Shown piece after piece: positions 1-16,415 of a stretch of DNA of 60,000 nucleotides. The notes beneath the pieces are model-generated. The model did no database searches. It worked only from the letters and a program-made list of their open reading frames with translations, and was not told where the DNA came from. Position 1 is the first letter of the stretch. Each line of letters begins with the position of its first letter. The DNA comes from Tubulanus polymorphus (lineage: Eukaryota > Nemertea > Palaeonemertea > Tubulaniformes > Tubulanidae), in the NCBI RefSeq assembly GCF_964204645.1, contig NC_134027.1, positions 22,248,485 to 22,308,484 of the forward strand. The letters are read 5' to 3'. Both the position numbers and the translations under genes were made by a program.

Positions 1-55
1 AGATTGAAATACAAAGTTCAACCAGAGACTTATAGAAGAGACGCCAGAGGGAAGT

Positions 56-865
56 TTTTCTACTAATGCCACGAACAAATACTAGTAATGCAAGAAGAAC
101 GTGTGCAGAAACTTCATTTAGAATTAAGAAGCTACTTTAACCTAAAAAATCAAACTATATCGACTCATATCGAAACGGAGACAAAAATTTTCGCTATTTT
201 CACGCTTCATCGAAATGAGGTAAAATGAAACGAACTCAACCGTTGTCACAGTAAAATGTGGATTACCTATTTGGGAGGGTGAGCATATAAACGACCGCAG
301 AATAAAAACACTGTCGCACAATATACAGCTATGTGGGCGAGCAGATTTTGATTTTTGTTGAGAAAATTGATGCTTTCCCGATGCGGGCGAGCGCATTTGC
401 TTTTTTTTATTGGGGAACTTGTTTATGACGCGGGCGGCATTTGACTTTCTTAAGATACTAGGGTATTTCTCTGAAATGGCACTAAATATTCCTAATATTT
501 CCAATGCATATTTCTCATAGCATGAATAGTTTAGAAATATCGCTTTCATTCCCAAAACCACTTTGGATTCGAGAAACTCTAGCACACCGAATGCTTGTCT
601 TTTCGGAGAATGTGCATTCTCTTGCACCTGTTCTGCCTCTCACTGAAATTCCATATTTGAACTTCAATCGACCATTTATCAGAAGTTTTGGAGTCTTATT
701 TATTATGTTGACAGTCAAATGACATACACATTTGCGGGAAAAGTTACAAAATGTCAAATTATGAGGTATGCACACCCAAAACAAAGCGAAATATCCCAAA
801 AAGATCGTGGACAATCAAAAATAAATAGACTTTAGTCGTGATTACTTCCTTCTATCGGCTAGGCG
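56..865. repeat. 0.8-kb segment present in three of four unit copies
   Basis: This block corresponds to 12,277-13,089 and 43,519-44,340, but at the fourth unit (junction near 32,432) it is replaced by three bases. It contains a minus-strand open frame of about 161 codons that is similar in the copies, but nothing in it resembles a known domain. Its last roughly 113 bases (762-874) belong to a separately dispersed repeat. It could be an insertion or a deletion difference. Confidence 0.75.
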
Positions 866-874
866 TGGGAGATT
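762..874 (+). repeat. Dispersed ~113-bp repeat
   Basis: A block from TGAGGTATGCACACCC to GCGTGGGAGATT also occurs at 12,986-13,098, and in inverse orientation at 20,848-20,960 and 43,510-43,622; the 24,624-24,736 copy is in the same orientation as this one. It therefore marks both the tandem units and the inner ends of the inverted arms. Confidence 0.85.
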
Positions 875-1705
875 AAAGCCGGGCGTAGGTCGGCTTTGTA
901 TACAACTGGGCAAAAATACGTCATGCATGGTTGAGCGCTACCGTGTTTTTGAATGGCTTTAAAAATTGAGAAGAACCAAAATTACAGATTGTTCCATTGT
1001 GTATATTCAATGTTGATGACCAGTTGCCAGGTGAAAAAAAATTGATTCAAAATCACGAAATTACTGGTTTACATTCCGTGTGATGTTTCCCTGTGGAGAA
1101 TTGTAAAAACCAAGGTATTTAAACTATCGCCAGCAGGAATTGAAGATTTCGTGTTCAGAAGGTAACAGATTTTGAGAAATTTTGAATCCGATGTGTCAAT
1201 ATTCGACGTCGAGCTCAACAGTGCAATGGTTAGAATGGTTATGAAGGTGAACAAGTTTCAGAGAAGCTTAATTAGTAAAGCGGAGCAATACTTATATTAA
1301 GGAGATATCTGTCTGTGTTGATATGATTATCATGTCATCAATCCTAAATGACAGCGGATCATTTATTGATAAACGCTCCTAATGCAATAAGCCTTATCAC
1401 TTGTTCGTATTTGCCTCAAAATAACGTGCACGCCGTGAATGTAAAGCGCCCGCACGACATCCAGGAGCATCGTTGCCTAATTTAGTTTCACAACTTGTAC
1501 CAAAAGCTACAACGTTAATTATACATGTACTTCGATCAGCTTTCATCATGAACTGAAATAGTTGACTGTATACGACTCATTCGTTTTATCATGATGAAAA
1601 AGAACTTTTCCAGTAAAATGGGATTCTCTCTTGTCCTCTTTGATATCAGATGTAGGTATTTGTGTTTGTTTAAAAGCAGGATTAACGGTGATCGGATATA
1701 TATCA

Positions 1706-2310
1706 GGCCACACCAAAAAATCCTATTTCTCGGGCGGGGCAATGACCAAAATGGGTAGATAGGTAGGACATTTTCTTTTCTTTTTATAGAAAAAAAGATC
1801 GTTTATTCTTCTATCAGTGGGTAGGTTGCCGTAAATAATTTTTACTGGACTAAATTTTTAGTCAGGAATATGATTAACAGCTAGTAGACCACAATAATAA
1901 AAGGAAATTGAGGTGTTTGTACAATTAACTATAAAAAAACTATATTTTGAACATATTTCACGGAATTCCTGGAATTTTAAAATCCAAGGTCGCCATCAAA
2001 GTCCGATTAGCAAAGTTGTCTTAGCATGACTGAGCCATTTCCAGAATCAAATTTTAAATCCGATATAATAAAATGTTTTTATGATGTTGATCTCAGTGCC
2101 GACATCACGATTTGATATTAAAAAAAATTTACGAGAAAGGAGAGTTTTGTAGTCGGTCGGCCACATATATATTTTTGAAAAAAGTTATTTCACCCAAAAT
2201 TTTCAAAAAGGGTCGGTAGGCGATTATACTTTATTTTGAAAATGATTATTTGAAATGGGGAAATATCAGGTCGGTCGGGACGGAAAACAGGGTTTTCCTT
2301 TGGTGTGGCC
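1706..2310. mobile_element. ~605-bp non-autonomous TIR element
   Basis: The ends are inverted: GGCCACACCAAAAAATCCT on the left and AGGGTTTTCCTTTGGTGTGGCC on the right. TCA directly flanks both ends, consistent with a 3-bp target duplication. There is no transposase-like frame inside. The same element sits at the same place in all four unit copies, so it was inserted before the tandem duplication. Confidence 0.7.
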
Positions 2311-2633
2311 TCACTGGGATCTGCTGTAAGTTCATATACTTAATATAAAATGACTACTGAATATATCACAAGGTTATACCACCGACGGGATGTAGCCGAA
2401 TCTCGTTGATAAAAAAACCTAGTTCTGTTTGGATTTTGGACTTTATCCTGACTGAAAATAGCCTCTGGGTTCTTGGTTATAACGATGAAATACATACAAC
2501 TCGATTGAAGTGATTACGAAGTCAGATAACATATGCATCCACAATAAGTCGAGTCGATGTCGAAGTTTTTTTCTCAAATGACGCTGGAAGATATTTGAAA
2601 CACATGCATAAACACGGGAGTATCGTGTCCGTT

Positions 2634-3492
2634 CTAATCGCAACGCGTCCGTCTTAAACAGCGACACGCCCTCCCAAAACCTTTTAACAATTTCACCGTT
2701 TCGACCCTGAATCTTTCGTTGGTTGCACAATATACGAAATAATTCATGGTTGAGTCTAATGGAGTCATTATGTCGGATCCTATCATTGATAGCTTTCCCA
2801 TCACGTGTGGATCGTTATGTCTCGGCTGTGGCAAGCCTGCTTGCACTAGGATATATTCATAAACGCCAATCGACGTAGGAAATTCTAAAACGATGAACAA
2901 CATAACAATGGCAACCGCCATTCTAGTAGCTTTCCGATCGACACTGCTAAACCTAGAATCCTGGGTGCCGAGCTGTTTTCTTCTTTTGCCAATTTGTCTT
3001 AACACAATACGAGAGCCATATTGAGAATAATGAGAAATAAAACTGGTATTAAATTTGTGAAAAGCGATGTCAAAACTAATTCTACGTAATATGTTATTTG
3101 GTTTTCAATTCGACTTAATTTTCTTTTCGTTATTGCCGGAACGTACATTCCAGTACAGACATCCCGCCAATAGTAGTGAGTCCCGTGATTCAGAAAAGCG
3201 CTCAGTCCGAGGCATGCGAAGAAAACGTATTGCGCACAAACGCATTTAAGTAAGCGTCGTTTGGTGACGTGAGCTTGCGCAAACAACGGGAAACCAAGAC
3301 TTATTACCCGTTCAGTAATTATCAGTACCGTTATCCAATTCCTTGTCAATTTCGTCGATCGGTTGAAGAGTTGCATGGCAAAATAAATCCAATGAAATCC
3401 AAAATACGTCGCTCCGCGTTCAAGCGCAGCCCCATAAACCAAAAAGTCGAGCACCGGCCGAACGACATCGCGAATGAATTTGACGATGAGAA
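2634..3492 (-). pseudogene. GPCR-1 pseudogene, outer left copy
   Basis: This is a broken rhodopsin-class GPCR, closely similar to the intact gene at 14,881-15,945. It keeps the region from TM2/TM3 to the C-terminus, including the TRNW, TERV and MNYFVYC motifs. Two lesions are visible. The N-terminus and TM1 are lost because an (AT)n tract begins in the middle of the coding sequence at 3,493. A single-base deletion near 3,009 shifts the frame just after TM5. A 9-bp in-frame deletion relative to the intact copy removes three residues (RPR) from the loop before TM3. The mirror copy at 40,866-41,724 shares the frameshift and the 9-bp loss. Confidence 0.9.
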
Positions 3493-3518
3493 ATATATAT
3501 ATATATATATATATATAT

Positions 3519-3592
<74 letters not shown>
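3493..3592. repeat. (AT)n microsatellite at the GPCR-1 truncation
   Basis: About 100 bp of alternating AT, with one short TTATTA interruption. It abuts the truncated GPCR-1 coding sequence directly and marks the inner edge of the tandem-unit homology. Confidence 0.95.
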
Positions 3593-3595
<3 letters not shown>

Positions 3596-5180
3596 CGCTG
3601 CTTTTGAATTCCAGATATTTTCCAGGATTTCTCCAATTTCTCAGACTCGCCAAAAAATGTTTCAAATTGAGAAATAGTCAAATTGTCTAAAATAAGCGAC
3701 TATGTCTATGATCTCTCCACTTACTGTATAGAACGTTGTTAACAACGTCAAAATCAGCTTCAAGTTCGTCTCCATAGTCAGCTATGCGACAAGAAATGTG
3801 TAAAACAAACGAATAGCAATTCGCGTGCTTTATGAAATAATCACAATATTTGGCGCATAACTCTCGACATTCGTTTCGTGGCAATTGGCAGTAATTTCTC
3901 AAAACATATATACATGTTCTAATTTCCAGACAGGGAATCTATTTGAAATTATACGTCATTATATAACCACAAAATGTTACTGATGAAGTAATAGCCTCTT
4001 CTGTAATAAGGGCCGTAACGTGGTACGACCTTGTTTGGTCGGCGTGCACAACGGGGTACCCGTTGTGCTGCTGTGGCAATCGAGGATTCCATTTATGGCA
4101 GGCGAGGATCCGACAGGTTCGCTAGTAACTATACCGATATCCGAGTAGAAGAATGAAAGTATTGTATGTTTGGTGAGTGCCGTGATAATATATGGATTCG
4201 GGAGTCTAAAACTCATGTTCATAGTTCATCGAAAATGAACTAATTTTGACCAAGGACGAATTACTGCTCATCACGCCATCTGGCGGGATAGGTGGTTTTG
4301 CAGGTACCCACCACGGGTTTGACTATATCGTCGGGTACCCCATTCCAATGAGCGGAAGTTAATAGGATGTTTGAGCCTGAGCTTGAAAGTAATGATCATA
4401 GGCAGATATTGAGCTCTATGGCCAACACATAACATCATAAATTGGTCCGCTAATAAAGTGTTTTGTGGTATAGATGACACGTTTGTATGAATTTGTGCTG
4501 AAAATAAATAATTTTTCAGGACTTAAGAACCAAAAATTGGCAATATTTTTGATACAAACTGAGAAAGTATCAAAACATTTGAGAACGCATTTACTGTTTT
4601 TGAACATACACGGGGTGTATTTCGAACATGCTTTAAATTCCGGTACTGCTGTGCTTTTCGGTGTGAGAATGATAACGGTCTGTTTATCAATGATTGAAAA
4701 AATGGAACCACGTTTTTAAGATACTTTATCAACATGTCTTAGTTAAAACAAAAACAGAAATCACAGGAAGAAATGAATTAATACGTAGAGCTTAGGTTTC
4801 AATTTTACTTATCATGAGGACTCTACGTTCGACTGTGGCAATCGACGATTCCACTTGTGGCAAGCGGGGCTCCACCAGGTTGACAGGGTCGTCGCACTGA
4901 TTTGCACGCCATCTAGTGGGATAGCCGGTGGCACGGAGTCCTCATCACGAAGTGGTACTTTCACAAATTCGTTCAATTCTTACCCAACCTCACTATAGCT
5001 ACGCACCTGAGTGAGTTGATTGATATCGAGGGATTACATTAATTAACAGGGGATTTTAGCTAACAGTGAATTATTGAGGTAATCTCAACAGAAACCTTTT
5101 TTCGTAAAACGTTCGGATGATGTATGCTTCGTTGCACGGCAAGATATCAAGTTTCATTAGTCAAGATAACACAACGTCTT
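3593..5180. other. Gene-less stretch with short repeats
   Basis: I see no convincing coding sequence. The stretch holds several pieces sharing a core like CTGTGGCAATCGAGGATTCC (about 4,070 and 4,833) and CGCCATCTGGCGGGATAG (about 4,273 and 4,907). Small open frames here lack splice signals or recognisable domains. It is mirrored at about 39,170-40,749. Confidence 0.6.
4815..4944. repeat. ~130-bp element with short terminal inverted repeats
   Basis: The ends TGAGGACTC and GAGTCCTCA are exact inverted repeats. The body carries the GTGGCAATCGACGATTCCAC core that recurs at about 4,070 and 56,328, and as a diverged inverse at about 10,637. The mirror copy is at about 39,411-39,540. This is probably a small MITE or SINE-like family. 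Confidence 0.5.
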
Positions 5181-5380
5181 TGAAAGCTTAAGCCGTGTGT
5201 GAACGTGAACGGCCCTTCGGGAAAGCAAATTTGGAAAGTTATTCTAGACGAAAATATTTCAAATGCAAAACGAATTCGGCCTTTTTGCCTTGTCATCCCT
5301 TGCGAATTCAATTTGAATCTGACCCCAATTCTAAAGATTGGGGATTCAATTTGGTGGATAGAATTTTAAAAAGTCGCATA

Positions 5381-5743
5381 ATGAAAGTGAACAAATTCTG
5401 GCCCATTTCGATTCATTGCCTCATTTATGGAATTTGTATAAACCAGGTAAAAATGCAGGTGCAAATTAGCATTCCGTGACTGTAAATCGGGCCGCTTCTA
5501 TTGGAAATAATAAACTAATTATTAATGGTGTGAATATCAATTCTCCACGTTGCAGTCTTAAAAATGAAAAAACGTAAAAACGAAATTCGATATATTCTCA
5601 AAACGTTTCTCTTTCCTGATATTGCAGTGAAGCATAGTATCCATAATGGTAGTCAACGCACATTTACAATACATTTTACGTAAATTCGTTTATTGAATTT
5701 CAGTGTAAAAGAAGTATCTTGGAGATTACGTGCCAGTGGTACA
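5381..5743 (+). pseudogene. Possible relic of a PAN-GON gene (exons 1-2)
   Basis: A methionine at 5,381 starts a hydrophobic, signal-like stretch (MKVNKFW..CLIYGICINQ) followed by a GTAAAA donor-like site. Downstream, a 40-nt mini-exon (5,704-5,743, acceptor TTTCAG, donor GTAAGA) encodes C..10..WY and ends in phase 1, as exon 2 of the neighbouring PAN-GON gene does. No PAN core can be read between them, and the left and right arms differ by a frame-changing insertion near 5,570. A degenerate paralogue is the simplest reading, but this is tentative. Confidence 0.3.
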
Positions 5744-6422
5744 GTAAGAACATAATCTATATAATTATGTATCATCAACGTTTGAAGATTCCTTTCCCCG
5801 CTCGTATCTTCTTAAAACATTATTTTCATGTTAGGTTGCTGTTCATCCTTCTTCAGAAAATGTACATCCACGTGTTTTAGCGACGTCCTATTGTCAGCGA
5901 CCTGAAAGGAGAGTTCCATCAGCTTTAAGGCACCATTCGACTCTATAGATTTCAGTAAGGACAAAAAGACAATGATTAATTCAATTATTTGTACAATCAA
6001 ATTTTACCACACGTTGCTAAAGATGTGGAACAAGTCCCGGGCGTCAAGTAACGTTTGTTGATTGTTTATATATCAATATAACGGCTTTAGCGACATTGGC
6101 TGTGTTATAGGACAACCAGCGGGAAAAATGGCTTCAACGAAAGCTGCAATTATCTATTGTTCTATTCGAAAAACGCGCTGAAGATTCGGCTTGGAAAACT
6201 AGTCGATATTGTCGCCAGTCTATTGATCTCCAATTAGATGAAATAGTTGATAGTTTCAGCCATATTCAATTTTTTTGAAAAACAATGAGTTTACCGTGCA
6301 GCATGTCAGTGTTTCTTTGTTTCGATATTTTAATAATAGATGAGCTACGCTTCGCGTTCAAAAAGGATGTAATTCACTACTCTTTGTAGATTCGCAGTTA
6401 GAGGGAAGAAATTGCGACGGCA

Positions 6423-10893
<4,471 letters not shown>

Positions 10894-12276
10894 AATAATG
10901 CCCTAAAATCCCACAATTACAGAACGAATGTCGAATATTGATGTATATTATATAGTCGATCTAATTAAACCGGTCAAGCTTTGTGTACGGCATTAAAGTG
11001 CGTGTGTCAAGTAACACTGCGTTCACCGGTTAGTGTTATAACAGCAAATGACCGTTGACAGTCGACAGCTAGAGTAAACGATGAAAATAGGTTACAGCCT
11101 GTCCACCGGTCGACCATTACTTAAGCTATTTCACCCGCCTTTACATCAATTTCATCAATTATTCATAATTCTTAATGTTTCTTATAGATCCATCGCGTAG
11201 ACAATTATAAGGTAGATAATGTAATGTCAATATTTCGAAATGCCAAAACTGCACTAGTGCAGCATTTATAATTTATTCACCAGAGCATTTCCAACCGGGT
11301 AACTGTTTTGGTAGTTGTTCTTCCGTGTTGTACCATTGGATCTTCTGGTCATTGTGGTTCCTCGACCTGCTTATGATCCTCTTAATGTAAAACAACTCGC
11401 ACGACTTATTAAGTCTATCTATCCATCTTTATTTTCTGTTGGTCGGATGTATACATTCTACGTATCTCTAAACGCCCTCTCTACGACGTGTGCAGGCCCT
11501 TAACTACACATGGTTTGGTATTCACAGATTGTTACGCGATCATACGTCCTAACATTCCACCGACCCATGTATGGAGTGTTTACATTCCTCCACACGCCAC
11601 ATTATTCTGAAAAAAAATTCTTTTTGCACTCGCCGTAGCCCATGGCCTAACCATTGGTTTCGCTATGAGAATTTTCAAGTTATTCCAAGACATGTTTATT
11701 TACATAACTATTTATTGTTATGCATGGCGCCAGTAGAGTCTGATGATAGCAACACTGGCCATGAACTCCAACTCTCGTATTTTCTTGTTCGCTATTTATT
11801 GTTCAACCGCTGATAGCCGAAAGCTCAATAATATATTTCCTGAAAGCCCAACAATATATTTCCTAAAAGCTAAAAAACCGATTTAACTATTTCCGACACC
11901 AGGCAAGTTGACTTGTAAATGAACCTGCCTAGCGTTGAAAACCACATTCACGAATAAACGCACCACAATTTCCGTATAAGGAAAATGTATCTCTCAATAC
12001 AGATTCAAGCATGAATCCCGACGTATCAACCTTTTCGGAGTCTTTCTTTTTGCATCATGGAATCTTACCTATCATCGTTTCAACACGGACAGTGGGTTTC
12101 ACCAAGGTGGAAAATATGCCTTTCCATTTACTTAAGGCCACGCAAAGAAATACCTTAGTTTTGTAATAATTTATTGGAAAGTAACGAGAGGGGTTAAATT
12201 TTATTTCAATTGCTTTAAAAAAGATTGAAATACAAAGTTCAACCAGAGACTTATAGAAGAGACGCCAGAGGGAAGT
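10894..12276. other. 3' flank of PAN-GON, no gene seen
   Basis: This stretch separates the PAN-GON stop codon from the 0.8-kb segment. Short open frames (for example 11,571-11,813) have no recognisable domain. Around 11,825-11,870 the AATATATTTCCT motif repeats twice with a spacing of about 25 bases. The stretch recurs at about 32,440-33,825 and 44,341-45,724. Confidence 0.6.
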
Positions 12277-13089
12277 TTTTCTACTAATGCCACGAACAAA
12301 TACTAGTAATGCAAGAAGAACATGTGCAGAAACTTAATTTAGAATTAAGAAGCTACTAAAACCTAAAAAATCAAACTATATCGACTCATATCGAAACGGA
12401 GACAACAATTTTCGCTATTTTCACGCTTCATCGAAATGAGGTAAAATGAAACGAACTCAACCGTTGTCACAGTAAAATGTGGATTACCTATTTGGGAGGG
12501 TGAGCATATAAACGACCGCAGAATAAAAACGCTGTCGCACAATATACAGCTATGTGGGCGAACAGATTTTGATTTTTGTTGAGAAAATTGATGCTTTCCC
12601 GGTGCGGGTGAGCGCATTTGCTTTTTTTTTTTATTGGGGAACTTGTTTATGACGCGGGCGGCATTTGACTGTCTTAAGATACTAGGGTATTTCTTTGAAA
12701 TGGCACTAAATATTCCTAATATTTCCAATGCATATTTCTCATAGCATGAATAGTTTAGAAATATCGCTTTCATTCCCAAAACCACTTTGGATTCGAAAAA
12801 CTCTAGCACACCGAATGCTCGTCTTTTCGGAGAATGTGCATTCTCTTGCACCTGTTCTGCCTCTCACTGAAATTCCATATTTGAACTTCAATCGACCATT
12901 TATCAGAAGTTTTGGAGTCTTATTTATTATGTTGACAGTCAAATGACATATACATTTGCGGGAAAAGTTACAAAATGTCAAATTATGAGGTACGCACACC
13001 CAAAACTAAGCGAAATATCCCAAAAAGATCGTGGACAATCAAAAATAAATAGACTTTAGTCGTGATTGCTTCCTTCAATCAGCTAGGCG
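12277..13089. repeat. 0.8-kb segment, inner left copy
   Basis: Same block as 56-865. Its minus-strand open frame (12,363-12,851, 162 codons) stays open although a T-run in it differs in length from the outer copy. It is missing from the corresponding place in the right arm. Confidence 0.75.
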
Positions 13090-13955
13090 TGGGAGATTAA
13101 AGCCGGGCGTAGGTCGGCTTTGTATACAACTGGGCAAAAATACGTCATGCATGGTTGAGCGCTACCGTGTTTTTGAATGGCTTTAAAAATTGAGAAGAGC
13201 CAAAATTACAGATTGTTCCATTGTGTATATTCAATGTTGATGACCAGTTGCCAGGTGAAAAAAAATTGATTCAAAATCACGAAATTACTGGTTTACATTC
13301 CGTGTGATGTTTCCCTGTGGATAATTGAAAAAACCAAGGTATTTAAACTATCGCCAGCAGGAATTGAAGATTTCGTGTTCAGAAGGTAACAGATTTTGAG
13401 AAATTTTGAATCCGATGTGTCAATATTCGACGTCGAGCTCAACAGTGCATTGGTTAGAATGGTTATGAAGGTGAACAAGTTTCAGAGAAGCTTAATTAGT
13501 AAAGCGGAGCAATTCTTATATTAAGGAGATATCTGTCTGTGTTGATATGATTATCATGTCCTCAATCCTAATTGACAGCGGATCATTTATTGATAAACGC
13601 TCCTAATGCAATAATCCTTATCACTTGTATTGGTTCGACTTGGTTCGATACGGTTCGTATTTGCCTCACAATAACGTGCACACCGTGAATGTAAAGCGCC
13701 CGCACGACATCCAGGAGCATCGTTGCCTAATTTAGTTTCACAACTTGTACCAAAAGCTACAACGTTAATTATACATGTACTTCGATCAGCTTTCATCATG
13801 AACTGAAATAGTTGACTGTATACGACTCATTCCTTTTATCATAATGAAAAAGAACTTTTCCAGTAAAATGGGATTCTTTCTTGTCCTCTTTGATATCAGA
13901 TGTAGGTATTTGTGTTTGTTTAAAAGCAAGATTAACGGTGATCGGATATATATCA

Positions 13956-14557
13956 GGCCACACCAAAAAATCCTGTTTCTCGCGTGGGGCAATCACCAAA
14001 ATGGGTAGGTAGGACATTTTCTTTTCCTTTTATGGAAAAAAAATATCGTTTATTCTTCTATCAGTGGGTAGGTTGCCGTAAATAATTTTTACTGGACTAA
14101 ATTTTTAGTCAGGAATATGATTAACAGCTAGTAGACCACAATAATAAAAGGAAATTGAGGTGTTTGTACAATTAACTATATAAAAAACTATATTTTGAAC
14201 ATATTTCACGGAATTCCTGGAATTTTACAATCCAAGGTCGCCATCAATGTCCGATTAGCAAAGTTGTCTGAGCATGGCTGAGCCATTTCCAGAATCAAAT
14301 TTTAAATCCGATATAATGAAATGTTTTTATGATGTTGATCTCAGTGCCGACATCACGATTTGATATAAAAAAAATTTACGAGAAAGGAGAGTTTGGTAGT
14401 CGGTCGGCCACATATATATTTTTGAAAAAAGTTATTTCACCCAAAATTTTCAAAAAGGGTCGGTAGGCGATTATACTTTATTTTGAAAATGATTATTTGA
14501 AATGGGGAAATATCGGGTCGGTCGGGACGGAAAACAGGGTTTTCTTTTGGTGTGGCC
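13956..14557. mobile_element. TIR element, inner left copy
   Basis: The same GGCCACACC..GGTGTGGCC element as at 1,706-2,310, flanked by TCA on both sides. It contains repeated GGTCGGTCGG motifs near 14,400 and 14,517. Confidence 0.7.
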
Positions 14558-14880
14558 TCACTGGGATCTGCTGTAAATTCATATACTTAATATAAAATGA
14601 CTACTGAATATATCACAAGGTTATACAACCGACGGGATGTAGCCGAATCTCGTTGATAAAAACACCTAGTTCTGTTTGGATTTTGGACTTAATCCTGACT
14701 GAATATAGCCTCTGGGTTCTTAGTTATAACGATGAAATACATACAACTCGATTGAAGTGATTACAAAGTCAGATAACATATGCATCCACAATAAGTCGAG
14801 TCGATGTCGAAGCTTTTTTCTCAAACGACGCTGGAAGATATTTGAAACACATGCATAAACACGGGAGTATCGTGTCCGTT

Positions 14881-15945
14881 CTAATCGCAACGCGTTTGTC
14901 TTAAACAGCGACACGCCCTCCCAAAACCTTTTAACAATTTCACCGTTTCGACCCTGAATCTATCGTTGGTTGCACAATATACGAAATAATTCATGGTTGA
15001 GTCTAATGGAGTCATTATGTCGGATCCTATCATTGATAGCTTTCCCATCACGTCTGGATCGTTATGTCTCGGCTGTGGCAAGCCTGCTTGCACAAGGATA
15101 TATTCATAAACGCCAATCGACGTAGGAAATTCTAAAACGATGAACAACATAACAATGGCAACCGCCATTCTAGTAGCTTTCCGATCGACACTGCTAAACC
15201 TCGAATCCTGGGTGCCGAGCTGTTTTCTTCTTTTGCCAATTTGTCTTAACACAATTACGAGAGCCATATTGAGGATAATGAGAAATAAAACTGGTATTAA
15301 ATTTGTGAAAAGCGATGTCAAAACTAATTCTACGTAATATGTTATTTGGTTTTCAATTCGACTTAATTTTCTTTTCGTTATTGCCGGAACGTACATTCCA
15401 GTACAGACATCCCGCCAATAGTAGTGAGTCCCGTGATTCAGAAAAGCGCTCAGTCCGAGGCATGCGAAGAAAACGTATAGCGCACAAACGCATTTAAGTA
15501 AGCGTCGTTTGGTGACGTGAGCCTGCGCAAACAACGGGAAACCAAGACTTATTACCCGTTCAGTAATTATCAGTACCGTTATCCAATTCCTTGTCAATTT
15601 CGTCGATCGGTTGAAGAGTTGCATGGCAAAATAAATCCAATGAAATCCAAAATACGTCGCTCCACGTGGACGGCGTTCAAGCACAGCCCCATAAACCAAA
15701 AAGTCGAGCACCGGCCGAACGACATCGCGAATGAATTTGACGATGAGAAATAAGATATCAGCGACAGCCAAAGTTCGGAGGAGAAATAGCGACCTATGCT
15801 GTGACGACTGTCGTTTTAGAATCACAATACTGAGACTGTTGAGTAAAATACCCGAAGTAAGCAATACGGGCACACATGAGACCCGCAGTACGAACCGATC
15901 CGATATGATGAAATTTTCATCACACGTTGGTGTACTATTCGTCAT
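14881..15945 (-). CDS. GPCR-1, rhodopsin-class receptor (left intact copy)
   Basis: A single-exon 354-residue seven-transmembrane receptor, probably coupling an extracellular peptide or small ligand to G proteins at the cell surface. Visible landmarks are N-terminal N-glycosylation (NST), TM2 LAVAD, an ER pair in place of DRY ([14 protein letters not shown]), a TM5 proline, TM6 EFP in place of CWxP, and TM7 DSTMNYFVYC followed by NDRFR. The family resembles invertebrate FMRFamide-receptor-like GPCRs. The usual cysteine at the start of TM3 is absent; a cysteine in the N-terminus (residue 8) and one in loop 2 (RDVCTG) could pair instead. It differs from the right copy at three residues. Confidence 0.9.
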   Translation of the reverse strand: MTNSTPTCDENFIISDRFVLRVSCVPVLLTSGILLNSLSIVILKRQSSQHRSLFLLRTLAVADILFLIVKFIRDVVRPVLDFLVYGAVLERRPRGATYFGFHWIYFAMQLFNRSTKLTRNWITVLIITERVISLGFPLFAQAHVTKRRLLKCVCALYVFFACLGLSAFLNHGTHYYWRDVCTGMYVPAITKRKLSRIENQITYYVELVLTSLFTNLIPVLFLIILNMALVIVLRQIGKRRKQLGTQDSRFSSVDRKATRMAVAIVMLFIVLEFPTSIGVYEYILVQAGLPQPRHNDPDVMGKLSMIGSDIMTPLDSTMNYFVYCATNDRFRVETVKLLKGFGRACRCLRQTRCD

Positions 15946-16192
15946 TGTGATTGCCGCATTAGCACGTCGCGAATTACGCGTTAAATTGATTCTGACGTCG
16001 GCAGTATTTCAAAACACACGACTGAAATTCCGATGCATTATCAAATTATCTTATTCCCCGTGTGTCAATATGTTTAAATGTCTCTATCACAACTACGTAA
16101 GCAACCTTCATACTGCTTTATGCAGAAATCTTTATGATATAGTGTTGGTAAAATAAATATATTCCGAAGAAATTAGTCTGCCCATTGGATTG

Positions 16193-16415
<223 letters not shown>

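Larger units (their letters stand above)
1..3492. repeat. Tandem-duplicated unit, outer copy (left arm, partial)
   Basis: Position 1 aligns with 12,222, and homology in the same orientation runs to 3,492, where an (AT)n tract interrupts it (equivalent to about 15,753). The unit contains the 0.8-kb segment, a TIR element and GPCR-1. In the right arm the full outer unit is visible (40,866-46,463) and also includes the last GON exon, so the ancestral tandem unit was about 5.6 kb. Confidence 0.9.

Noticed and set aside
3269-3681. Several Tyr-Ile-rich open frames over AT tracts (also at 7,673-8,108, 16,185-16,583, 40,661-41,089)
   Set aside because: They only translate (AT)n microsatellites on both strands.
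5812-6000. 62-codon minus-strand frame with an acceptor-like CTTTCAG inside (mirror 38,371-38,559)
   Set aside because: Could be a terminal exon, but no partner exon or domain was found.
11315-11813. Frames of 62 and 80 codons downstream of PAN-GON
   Set aside because: No recognisable domain; the third copy at 44,795-45,100 has indels that change the reading.
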